Shown piece by piece: positions 1-7,352 of a stretch of DNA of 9,230 nucleotides. The notes beneath the pieces are model-generated. The model did not search any database. It was not told the DNA's origin and worked only from the letters and a program-made list of their open reading frames with translations. Source of the DNA: Bacteroidota bacterium. GTDB taxonomy: Bacteria; Bacteroidota; Bacteroidia; Bacteroidales; UBA12481. The stretch is taken from NCBI GenBank assembly GCA_030592205.1, contig JAUVKA010000132.1:1-9230 (forward strand). Reading direction: 5' to 3'. The position numbers were made by a program, and so were the translations under genes. How positions within the stretch are numbered: the first letter of the stretch is position 1; each line of letters starts with the position of its first letter.

Positions 1-1644
1 AGCATCTGCTTCACCAGTTTCAACCATCATAGCACCAAAATAGCTTTGTTGACGCATTAATTCCAAGGCCTCCTCATAGGTCACACCCTTCCTTTGCCGG
101 TTGTCGCAGAATCTCCTTGCAAATTCTTCAGTTCTGCTACTTTCTGTATAACAATTCAAGTCGATGATTGGAACATCCATAAGATCCAATCCATTATCCA
201 TAATAATATCCTGAATACTCGTCTTGTTGCCAAGCAGCATTGGAATAGCCAAGCCATCATTTTTAACAGTTTGAACAGCCTTAAGCACTTTTAAATTACA
301 TGCCTGGCCATAAAGAACTCGCTTAGGATTTTTTCTTGCAGCTGCGTTTACACCCCGGATTAACCTGTTGTCAGTACCCATTCTTCTTTGAAGTTCAAGA
401 GCGTAAGCATTCCAGTCTTGAATAGGCTTTCGAGCAACTCCCGAATCCATAGCGGCTCGCGCTACTGCAATAGCAACAGTAGAAATCAGCCTGGGATCCA
501 AAGGTTTTGGAATAATATACTCCTTTCCAAAACGAATATTAGATTCATTATATGCCAGATTTACTGATTCAGGAACATCCATTTTAGCCAGGTCGGCCAG
601 AGCTTTTACAGCAGCCACTTTCATGTCTTCATTTATCTTGGAAGCCCGAACATCCAAGGCTCCCCGGAAAATAAATGGAAAACCCAGAACATTATTAATT
701 TGATTTGGATGATCAGATCTCCCTGTAGCAAAAATGATATCATCTCTGGCCTCCATTGCAATAGAATATGATATCTCAGGATCAGGATTGGCCATAGCAA
801 ACACAATGGGATCTTTAGCCATTGATTGAATCATTTCCTTAGTGACAACATTTCCAACAGACAAACCGAGAAAAACATCTGCATCCACAAAAGCATCATT
901 AAGAGTATCCAGGTCCCGATCAGTAACAAACTGCTTCTTAATATCACTCAAATTTTCGCGTTTATTATTCAGAACCCCCCTGCTATCAAGCATTACAATA
1001 TTCTCAGGCTTTACTCCCAGAGATAAATAAAGCTTCATACATGAAACAGCTGCGGCTCCAGCACCATTTACTACGACCTTAATACTATTTAAGGATTTCC
1101 CGTTTAACTCAAGAGCATTAAGCAAACCTGCTGCTGATATTATTGCAGTTCCATGCTGATCATCGTGAAAAACAGGGATATCCAGTTCCTTGATTAATCT
1201 CTGCTCAATCTCAAAACATTCCGGGGCTTTGATATCTTCAAGGTTAATCCCACCGAATGTAGGAGAGATCGCTTTAACTGTTTCTATAAACTTGTCAATA
1301 TTCTTCTCATTCACCTCAATATCAAATACATCTACATCAGCAAATATTTTAAAAAGGAGGCCCTTTCCCTCCATTACAGGTTTTCCCGCAAGCGGACCAA
1401 TATCACCCAGCCCTAGCACAGCAGTTCCATTGGAGATAACTGCTACCAGATTTCCTTTAGCTGTATACAGATAAGCATCATCGGGATTTTTCTCAATAGC
1501 CTTACATGGGATAGCCACCCCCGGAGTGTAGGCTAAAGACAAATCTCTTTGTGTACTATGAGGTTTGGTAGGTACAACCTCAATTTTACCGGGGCGTCCT
1601 TTCATGTGGTATTCCAGTGCTGGATCAAGCTTTTGTTTTGCCAT
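1..1644 (-). CDS. maeB: NADP-dependent malic enzyme, MaeB type (3' end beyond window)
   Basis: Cytoplasmic malic enzyme: oxidative decarboxylation of malate to pyruvate and CO2 with NAD(P)H formation. Reading the minus strand from the ATG at 1644 gives 548 uninterrupted codons to the left edge. Visible landmarks are SLAYTPGVA (36-44, with the family's catalytic-type Tyr at 39), MEGKGLLFK (91-99, conserved Lys94), NLEDIKAP (134-141) and DDQHGTA (161-167) for metal and substrate binding, and a Rossmann turn GAGAAA (194-199) for the dinucleotide. From about residue 430 the protein continues past the malic enzyme core into the start of a phosphotransacetylase-like domain (RKNPKRVLYGQ, 437-447), typical of MaeB proteins of roughly 750-770 residues, so about 200 residues are missing. 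In MaeB the PTA-like part is generally regulatory, not catalytic. The start fits the family N-terminus and no strong Shine-Dalgarno is present. It is transcribed away from the efflux genes, with no sign of shared function. NADP over NAD preference is assumed from the family. Confidence 0.95.
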   Translation of the reverse strand, partial: MAKQKLDPALEYHMKGRPGKIEVVPTKPHSTQRDLSLAYTPGVAIPCKAIEKNPDDAYLYTAKGNLVAVISNGTAVLGLGDIGPLAGKPVMEGKGLLFKIFADVDVFDIEVNEKNIDKFIETVKAISPTFGGINLEDIKAPECFEIEQRLIKELDIPVFHDDQHGTAIISAAGLLNALELNGKSLNSIKVVVNGAGAAAVSCMKLYLSLGVKPENIVMLDSRGVLNNKRENLSDIKKQFVTDRDLDTLNDAFVDADVFLGLSVGNVVTKEMIQSMAKDPIVFAMANPDPEISYSIAMEARDDIIFATGRSDHPNQINNVLGFPFIFRGALDVRASKINEDMKVAAVKALADLAKMDVPESVNLAYNESNIRFGKEYIIPKPLDPRLISTVAIAVARAAMDSGVARKPIQDWNAYALELQRRMGTDNRLIRGVNAAARKNPKRVLYGQACNLKVLKAVQTVKNDGLAIPMLLGNKTSIQDIIMDNGLDLMDVPIIDLNCYTESSRTEEFARRFCDNRQRKGVTYEEALELMRQQSYFGAMMVETGEADA

Positions 1645-1762
1645 GATAATTCTTGTTTTATAATTATTATGCTTCGTTTTGCTAAAAATATATATTCATT
1701 ACATAAATAACTATGCTAAAAATCATTATTCTGTTTGTAATTTGACACATTCAGTGATTCGC

Positions 1763-1786
1763 TTACTCAGTTACTCAGTTACTCGG
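1763..1786. repeat. Tandem octamer repeat, three copies of TTACTCAG/TTACTCGG
   Basis: Three head-to-tail 8-bp units are visible: TTACTCAG at 1763-1770, TTACTCAG at 1771-1778 and TTACTCGG at 1779-1786. On the minus strand the units read CCGAGTAA, CTGAGTAA, CTGAGTAA and share the core GAGTAA with the heptamer array before cusB (7353-7401). No function is known to me. Confidence 0.85.
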
Positions 1787-1814
1787 AGATTCAGATACTG
1801 ATAATCACATGAGT

Positions 1815-1871
1815 CGCAACCCGTCCCGATAAACCGGGATCTCCGCTTCGCTCCGACAACCCGCAACCCGT
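1815..1871. repeat. Hairpin element bracketed by a 10-bp direct repeat
   Basis: The 10-mer CGCAACCCGT occurs at 1815-1824 and again at 1862-1871. Between them lies a small inverted repeat, TCCCG (1824-1828) and CGGGA (1835-1839) around a 6-base loop, followed by a GC-rich stretch with CTCCGCTTCGCTCCG (1841-1855). The region is markedly richer in GC than the DNA around it. The layout resembles a REP-like or miniature element with a short duplicated flank, but the direct repeat could equally be part of simple repetitive filler. It lies between the divergent genes, upstream of the efflux promoter candidate. Confidence 0.5.
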
Positions 1872-1915
1872 TATCTTTTATGACCTTTTTAACACCTGCC
1901 TTAAACATAGTTCTA

Positions 1916-1923
1916 TACTTTTG
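1916..1923 (+). promoter_or_regulatory. Candidate Bacteroidota -7 promoter element (TACTTTTG)
   Basis: TACTTTTG matches the Bacteroidota sigma-factor -7 consensus TAnnTTTG exactly and lies 15 bp upstream of the ATG at 1939, so transcription would start near 1930 with a very short leader. No clear -33 TTG/TTTG is seen at the usual 19-21 bp spacing, which lowers confidence and would be compatible with an activator-dependent promoter. It also argues against using the TTG at 1921, inside the element, as a translation start. Confidence 0.4.
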
Positions 1924-1938
1924 CGTTGTATTATACAA

Positions 1939-2307
1939 ATGATCAGGCGAATAAGTCATATAATAATAGCAGCTTTGCTACTAATATCCTCCACAGGATT
2001 CACTATCCATCAGCATTATTGCATGGGTAATCTGGTGGAGACCAGGATTTTTCATGAGCCTGAATTTTGTTGTGGAGAAGGAGCTGATTGCTGCAAAAAC
2101 ATCAGCGAGACCTATCAGCTGGAAGAGGATTTTGATTACTTAGCCCAGCTGATTGATTTTGAAGATGTGCATATTGTGATTCCCGTTTTGAATCCTTTGT
2201 TTACGGGTCAAATGGAAGTTCAATCCAGACCACTTAGCCCCATCAAAATACTACACCCACCAGACTTAGGTACGGTGCTTGCCCGATTGCAGGTATTCTG
2301 TTTATGA
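1939..2307 (+). CDS. HYC_CC_PP-like small cysteine-rich exported protein
   Basis: A 122-residue protein with a hydrophobic N-terminus (MIRR, then hydrophobic residues to about 22) acting as signal peptide or membrane anchor. Next come HQHYC (24-28), a cysteine cluster CCGEGADCC (44-52) and HPPD (106-109). This HYC, CC, PP order is the signature of a small Bacteroidota family of unknown function often found next to metal efflux genes. The cysteines, His24, His26 and Met29 could bind a soft metal such as copper in the periplasm, but that is inference. A TTG at 1921 would add six residues; the ATG at 1939 is preferred because the TTG overlaps the candidate -7 element and the ATG gives a normal basic signal-peptide start. 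It is the first gene of the apparent efflux operon, 98 bp before cusA, on the same strand. The exact molecular role is not known. Confidence 0.8.
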   Translation: MIRRISHIIIAALLLISSTGFTIHQHYCMGNLVETRIFHEPEFCCGEGADCCKNISETYQLEEDFDYLAQLIDFEDVHIVIPVLNPLFTGQMEVQSRPLSPIKILHPPDLGTVLARLQVFCL

Positions 2308-2405
2308 TTTAATTGAGACGATAAAATTGTCCCGGCTGTATTCTGATGTCAGATTCCGCCAGGGGACGAGGATATTTCACGTTTTCTCAATTAAATTATT
2401 ATTAC

Positions 2406-5400
2406 ATGTTAAACAAAATCATTCGTTTTTTCCTGGAGAATAAACTGGTAACACTCCTCCTGCTTGCAGGTTTTATTACCTGGGGTATTATCACTTCTCC
2501 ATTTGGCTGGGATACAGGATTCCTTCCACGCGACCCTGTTCCTGTGGATGCGATTCCTGATATAGGGGAAAACCAGCAAATTGTATATACCGAATGGCCT
2601 GGCAGATCACCACAGGACATTGAAGATCAGATTTCTTACCCTCTTACAACCTCCCTCCTTGGAATACCAGGGGTTAAAACCATACGAAGTAATTCAATAT
2701 TCGGAGTATCCAGTATTTATGTCATTTTTGAAGAGGATATTGAATTTTATTGGAGTCGCACCCGAATTCTGGAAAAGCTGAATTCTTTACCTGCCGGAAC
2801 CCTTCCCGATGAGGTGACTCCATCCCTGGGGCCTGATGCTACGGCGCTGGGACAGATTTTCTGGTATACCCTCGAAGGCCGTGATCTGGAAGGAAATCCC
2901 GCCGGAGGATGGGATCCTCAGGAATTAAGAAGTATTCAGGATTTCTATGTGAAATATGGCTTAACAGCATCCTCTGGAGTGGCTGAGGTTGCATCCATTG
3001 GAGGGTTTGTCAAAGAATATCAGGTAGATATTGACCCGGAGGCCATGAAGGCTCAGGGTGTTAACGCAGCCCAAATTATCGAGGCAGTAAAAAACAGCAA
3101 TCTGGATATAGGAGCACGAACCATTGAATTTAACAGGGTTGAATATCTGATCAGGGCTATTGGCTATGTTAAAAGCCTTGAGGATCTGGAGGAATCAGTG
3201 CTTGCTGTCAATAACAATGTTCCTGTTCGTATAAAAGATGTGGCCAGGGTTAACTATGGTCCGGCCACCCGCAGGGGAGGCCTGGATAAAGGTGGTGCCG
3301 AAGCCGTTGGCGGTGTAGTAGTAGCACGATATGGTGCTAATCCCATGGCCACTATCGAAAATCTCAAGAAGAAAATTGAAGAAATCAGTCCGGGATTGCC
3401 TTCAAAAGAGTTGCATGACGGCACTCTTTCAAAGGTCACCATTGTGCCATTTTATGACCGCTCTGGATTGATAAAGGAAACTTTGGGTACGCTTGAAGAA
3501 GCCCTTACTCTGGAAATATTAATTAGTATTCTGGTAGTTATCGTGCTGATACTAAACCTCAGAGCTTCTTTGTTGATATCCAGCTTATTACCGATTGGCA
3601 CTCTTATGACTTTCGTTATTATGCGAAAGTTCGGCGTGGATGCCAACATAGTTGCACTTTCAGGAATTGCTATCGCTATTGGAGTAATGGTAGATGTTGG
3701 TGTAGTTTTTACCGAGAATATTATCCGGCATACCGGACTTCCTGAAAACACAGGAGTTCGCGGGAAAAAACTTTTGGAAGTTATTTATAGAGCAAGCACT
3801 GAAGTTGGTGGTGCTGTGCTTACAGCTGTGATAACAACCATTGTCAGCTTTCTTCCGGTTTTTGCCATGCAGGCTGCCGAAGGAAAACTCTTTAAGCCCC
3901 TGGCTTTTACCAAGACTTTTGCTATGCTGTCTGCCTTGGTTATCGGACTTGTAATAATACCCACCCTGGCCCATCTGATTTTTTCTATTAAATCAAGGAA
4001 AACAAGGCCGCGTAGCAAGCAGCTGAAAAGCATTAATATCATATTGGCTATTGCGGCAATTGTTTACCTGCTGACCAGAGTATGGATGCCTCTTGGTGCT
4101 GAAGCCAGCCTTCTCACCAATTTCCTCTTTGTGATAGTTCTGGTTGGCCTGGTATTGGGCGTGCTGATGTTAGTTGTTATGTTTTATTCAAGGATTCTTT
4201 CATGGTGTTTACGGAATAAATGGACCTTCTTAAGTATCCCAATCTTCATTCTGATATTTGGGATTTCTATTTGGCAGGGATTTGATAAACTATTCGGATT
4301 TGTGCCCCGGTTCATTCAGAAAACCCAGGTATATGAATCTGTGAGTTCCGCACTGCCGGGTATTGGTAAAGAATTTATGCCTTCACTGGATGAGGGTTCC
4401 TTCTTGCTAATGCCTACTACAATGCCACATTCCGGTATTGAAGAGAATTTGGAAGTGATTGCCATGTTGGATAAAAAGGTGAACAGCATTCCTGAGGTTG
4501 AAAATGTAGTTGGTAAATGGGGACGTGTTAATTCAGCCCTGGACCCCGCACCAACCTCCATGTATGAAAATGTGATTTTATATAAAACTGAATATATCCT
4601 GAATGAGGATGGTCATAAAGTACGCTTCAGGACAGATCAGGACGGTGCTTTTATTTTATCTGATGGAAACACTTACAATCCAAAGAACGATCCTTTCAGG
4701 GTAATCCAAGCTGAAGAACTGACAGAATTCAAAAGAGGAAATTACTTCAGACAATGGCGACCGGAAATAAAATCACCAGATGATATCTGGGCGGCCATTA
4801 TTGAGCAGGCTTCCATACCAGGACTTACATCGGCACCAAAATTACAGCCAATCAGTACGCGATTGGTGATGCTTCAAACGGGGATGCGGGCACCCATGGG
4901 GATTAAAGTTTACGGTCCCGATCTTGAAAGTATTGAGCAGGTTGGATTTGAATTGGAACGTCATCTTAAATCAGTACCGGGAGTAGAACCCCAGTCGGTT
5001 TTTGCCGACAGAGTAGTTGGAAAACCTTATCTGGAATTGGAGATCAGGCGGGAAGCCCTGGCCAGGTACGGTTTATCAGTTAAGGATTTTCAAATGATTA
5101 TCGGAAGTGTGATTGGAGGAATGACTTTAACCAATACTGTGGAAGGAAGAGAGAGGTATCCAGTGAGAGTTAGATATGCAAGAGAGTTTCGGGATAACCC
5201 CGAGGATCTGATGAATATTCTGATCCCCACCCCCTCAGGCACCCAGGTTCCGCTAAATGAGCTGGCTGACATCACATACACAAGGGGACCTCAAATGATC
5301 AAAAGTGAAAATACTTTTCTGGTAGCCTATGTCATTTTCGACAAAAAACCAGGCTATGCCGAGGTGGATGTCGTAGAAAATGCTCAGGATTATCTGATCG

Positions 5401-6083
5401 CCAAGATTGATTCCAGGGAATTTAATCTCCCGGCTGGTGTTAATTATGTGTTTACCGGAAATTATGAAAATCAGATCAGGGCCACCAAAAGGCTATTGAT
5501 AGTGATCCCAATATCCCTGCTAATTATCTTTTTGATTTTATTTTTCCAATTCCGTTCTGTGGCTGCTACTGCTATGATATTCACCGGTATCCTGGTAGCT
5601 CTTTCGGGGGGATTTATTATGCTCTGGCTGTATGCACAACAGGGATTTTTGAACTTCAGTGTTGCCGGTACTAATATGCAGGATTTATTTCAGTTGGGAT
5701 CGGTTAATTTATCGGTTGCCGTCTGGGTGGGATTCATTGCCTTGTTTGGGGTGGCAACAGACGATGGGGTGTTAATCAGCACCTACCTCAAGCAGTTGTT
5801 TTCCAAAGAGAAACCAAAGACAGTGGAAGGAATCCGGGAATTGGTTCTTTTAGCAGGACAAAAAAGAGTAAGGCCGGCCATTATTACTACTGCTACTACC
5901 CTGATTGCTCTGCTCCCGGTTCTAACCTCAACCGGAAAAGGTTCAGATATAATGATTCCAATGGCCATTCCTCTGTTTGGCGGGATGACAATTGAAATGC
6001 TTACCATGTTTGTGGTTCCGGTCCTCTATAGTATGTGGCAGGAAGGGAAACTCAAGAAATCCGGCAAAATTGTAAAATCATGA
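2406..6083 (+). CDS. cusA: CusA-type Cu(I)/Ag(I) RND efflux pump
   Basis: Inner-membrane, proton-driven RND transporter of the heavy-metal (CusA/CzcA) family, 1225 residues against 1047 in E. coli CusA. The first TM helix follows MLNKIIRFF; the porter region has VDAIPDIGENQ (47-57), LGPDATALGQ (141-150) and VAEVASIGGFVKEYQVDIDP (192-211). TM4 carries GIAIAIGVMVD (420-430) with Asp430, then Glu437. The E. coli metal-site residues M573, M623, E625 and M672 align with M669, M719, E721 and M822; the M573-M623 spacing of 50 is preserved exactly, supporting Cu(I)/Ag(I) over divalent specificity. Odd points: two added hydrophobic stretches (about 543-558 and 570-593) between TM6 and TM7, about 54 extra residues between M719 and M822, and D1119/A1158 where E. 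coli has relay residues E939/K984. An upstream in-frame ATG at 2346 would add 20 residues unlike the family, so 2406 is chosen. It overlaps the next gene by 4 bp. Confidence 0.95.
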   Translation: MLNKIIRFFLENKLVTLLLLAGFITWGIITSPFGWDTGFLPRDPVPVDAIPDIGENQQIVYTEWPGRSPQDIEDQISYPLTTSLLGIPGVKTIRSNSIFGVSSIYVIFEEDIEFYWSRTRILEKLNSLPAGTLPDEVTPSLGPDATALGQIFWYTLEGRDLEGNPAGGWDPQELRSIQDFYVKYGLTASSGVAEVASIGGFVKEYQVDIDPEAMKAQGVNAAQIIEAVKNSNLDIGARTIEFNRVEYLIRAIGYVKSLEDLEESVLAVNNNVPVRIKDVARVNYGPATRRGGLDKGGAEAVGGVVVARYGANPMATIENLKKKIEEISPGLPSKELHDGTLSKVTIVPFYDRSGLIKETLGTLEEALTLEILISILVVIVLILNLRASLLISSLLPIGTLMTFVIMRKFGVDANIVALSGIAIAIGVMVDVGVVFTENIIRHTGLPENTGVRGKKLLEVIYRASTEVGGAVLTAVITTIVSFLPVFAMQAAEGKLFKPLAFTKTFAMLSALVIGLVIIPTLAHLIFSIKSRKTRPRSKQLKSINIILAIAAIVYLLTRVWMPLGAEASLLTNFLFVIVLVGLVLGVLMLVVMFYSRILSWCLRNKWTFLSIPIFILIFGISIWQGFDKLFGFVPRFIQKTQVYESVSSALPGIGKEFMPSLDEGSFLLMPTTMPHSGIEENLEVIAMLDKKVNSIPEVENVVGKWGRVNSALDPAPTSMYENVILYKTEYILNEDGHKVRFRTDQDGAFILSDGNTYNPKNDPFRVIQAEELTEFKRGNYFRQWRPEIKSPDDIWAAIIEQASIPGLTSAPKLQPISTRLVMLQTGMRAPMGIKVYGPDLESIEQVGFELERHLKSVPGVEPQSVFADRVVGKPYLELEIRREALARYGLSVKDFQMIIGSVIGGMTLTNTVEGRERYPVRVRYAREFRDNPEDLMNILIPTPSGTQVPLNELADITYTRGPQMIKSENTFLVAYVIFDKKPGYAEVDVVENAQDYLIAKIDSREFNLPAGVNYVFTGNYENQIRATKRLLIVIPISLLIIFLILFFQFRSVAATAMIFTGILVALSGGFIMLWLYAQQGFLNFSVAGTNMQDLFQLGSVNLSVAVWVGFIALFGVATDDGVLISTYLKQLFSKEKPKTVEGIRELVLLAGQKRVRPAIITTATTLIALLPVLTSTGKGSDIMIPMAIPLFGGMTIEMLTMFVVPVLYSMWQEGKLKKSGKIVKS

Positions 6084-7312
6084 AAATAAAAATCATATAT
6101 ATTATCCTGTTGGCTTTATTGGGATGGATTCCACTAAGAGCTCAATCAGAATTAGATCCTTTTCTGATAGAAGCAGGGCAGCACAATCCACAGCTTATGG
6201 CCAGGTTTAATGATTATCTGGCAGCTCTGGAGAAGATTCCCCAGGTAAATAGTCTTCCGGATCCGCAATTGGCTATGGCCTATTTTTTTCAACCGGTAGA
6301 AACCCGGATGGGCCCACAAAGGTTTAAGCTTTCTGTTTCACAATTCTTCCCCTGGTTTGGTAGTTTGAATGCTATCGAAACCCAGATCGCAGAGGAAGCG
6401 AAATCCAAACTGGAAATATTTGAGGAAGCAAAATACCGATTATTTCATGAGCTCAGATCAAGCTATTATTCTCTTTATCTAACGAATAAAGCCATAATAA
6501 TCATACTTGAGAATCAAGAGATCCTTAATTCATTCAAACGATTGGTGCTGATAAAGATTGAAAGTGGGATGACCTCATCACTCAATGATATTCGTCTGGA
6601 TATTGAACTGGGCGACTTAGCCAATCAGTTAGCTTTGCTTCAGGATCAGTACAAAACTCAATGGAAAGCCTTTGATAATCTGGTGAATTCACCGGATGCA
6701 GGAAGGCCTGATCTTCCTCGTGAGCTGGAAAATATTGATCTGTTGATTGGGAAACCGACCATTGGGAAGAATATCCTGAAACAAAATCATCTCTTACTCA
6801 AGCTGGATTTGGAAACTACAGCAATTCAGGCAAGGAAACAGGTAGCCGGTTTGTCTGGCAAACCCAATTTTACACTTGGTTTTGATTATATCGCAGTCGG
6901 ACAGGGGGAAAGCAATCTCTCGGGCCGGGATGCATTCGTATTTCCAAAAATTGGCATGAATATTCCCATTTACAGGGATAAATACAAGGCAAGGGTTCAG
7001 GAAGTATTGTATCATGAGATAGCCAAGAACCATGAAAAGACAGATCTAATGAATATCCTTGATAATCTGTTGGAAAGTGTCTGGCAAGATTATCAGGATG
7101 CCGACCGTAGGATCAGTCTTTACTACACACAATCGGATTTGACCAGAAAAGCTCTGGAGCTGCTGGAAACCGATTTTGCTGCTAACCGATCTCCTTTTGA
7201 GGAAATATTAAGAATGGAACGCAAACTCCTGGCTTATTCCTTACAATTGGAGAAGGCCAGAACGGACAAATGGGTATCCATTTCTTATATCAATTATTTA
7301 ATGGGGAAATAA
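6080..7312 (+). CDS. TolC family outer-membrane efflux protein (CusC-like)
   Basis: Outer-membrane channel component that would connect CusA-CusB to the outside. It has 410 residues, shorter than E. coli CusC (about 457) or TolC. The N-terminus MKIKIIYIILLALLG leads to LRAQSE, a standard signal peptidase I site after Ala21; there is no lipobox Cys, so unlike E. coli CusC it is not an obvious lipoprotein. The OEP family pattern is present: an N-terminal helix with HNPQLMA and LPDPQLAMAYFF (26-70), VSQFFPWFG (86-94) as the first strand region, long amphipathic helices (about 96-200), and the second half with PNFTLGFDYIAVG (262-274) and FPKIGMNIPIYRDKYKA (288-304), then another long helical region to the end. 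The ATG at 6080 overlaps the cusA stop (ATGA), indicating translational coupling. An in-frame ATG at 6035, inside cusA, would add 15 polar residues before the signal peptide and is rejected. Substrate assignment comes from context only. Confidence 0.93.
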   Translation: MKIKIIYIILLALLGWIPLRAQSELDPFLIEAGQHNPQLMARFNDYLAALEKIPQVNSLPDPQLAMAYFFQPVETRMGPQRFKLSVSQFFPWFGSLNAIETQIAEEAKSKLEIFEEAKYRLFHELRSSYYSLYLTNKAIIIILENQEILNSFKRLVLIKIESGMTSSLNDIRLDIELGDLANQLALLQDQYKTQWKAFDNLVNSPDAGRPDLPRELENIDLLIGKPTIGKNILKQNHLLLKLDLETTAIQARKQVAGLSGKPNFTLGFDYIAVGQGESNLSGRDAFVFPKIGMNIPIYRDKYKARVQEVLYHEIAKNHEKTDLMNILDNLLESVWQDYQDADRRISLYYTQSDLTRKALELLETDFAANRSPFEEILRMERKLLAYSLQLEKARTDKWVSISYINYLMGK

Positions 7313-7339
7313 ATTATCAATTATCAATTATCAATTATT
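7312..7339. repeat. Tandem heptamer repeat AATTATC, four copies
   Basis: AATTATC at 7312-7318, 7319-7325 and 7326-7332, then AATTATT at 7333-7339. The array begins at the last base of the TolC-like gene's stop codon, and the final codons of that gene already contain a similar ATCAATTATT. It contributes pure AT-rich spacer between that gene and cusB. Confidence 0.9.
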
Positions 7340-7352
7340 AATGAATTAAGAG

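Larger units (their letters stand above)
1645..1938. other. Divergent intergenic region between maeB and the efflux operon
   Basis: This 294-bp region separates two divergent genes and must hold the 5' signals of both. The maeB-proximal part (about 1650-1740) is very AT rich; its minus strand contains a weak -7-like TATATTTT (plus 1685-1692), which matches TAnnTTTG at all but the last base and lies about 40 bp from the maeB start, with no convincing -33 partner. The central part (1763-1871) is filled by short repeats and a hairpin element, listed separately. The right end holds a better -7 match for the efflux operon. A 62-codon minus-strand reading frame covering 1771-1959 is made of the repeat region and overlaps the start of the next gene, so it is not called. 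No tRNA, riboswitch or rho-independent terminator was recognised. Confidence 0.6.

Noticed and set aside
826..1474. Plus-strand reading frames of 60-94 codons opposite maeB
   Set aside because: The minus strand codes continuously for conserved malic enzyme motifs here; the plus frames are low-complexity shadows.
1771..1959. 62-codon minus-strand reading frame in the divergent intergenic region
   Set aside because: It is built from the octamer repeat and hairpin element, overlaps the start of the HYC gene and its promoter candidate, and has no recognisable domain.
2317..2331. Short stem GACGAT/ATTGTC after the HYC gene as a terminator or attenuator
   Set aside because: The stem is only six pairs with one G-U, has a three-base loop and no U tract, so it is unlikely to end transcription; the next gene is on the same strand.
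2346..2405. Upstream in-frame ATG giving CusA a 20-residue N-terminal extension
   Set aside because: CusA homologues begin at the equivalent of MLNKIIRFF just before TM1; the extension is polar and has no support.
3660..4042. Two overlapping minus-strand reading frames (104 and 85 codons) inside cusA
   Set aside because: They are antisense to strongly conserved RND coding sequence and show no family features of their own.
6035..6079. Upstream in-frame ATG for the TolC-like gene
   Set aside because: It lies inside cusA and would put 15 polar residues before a well-formed signal peptide; the ATGA overlap at 6080 is the normal coupled start.
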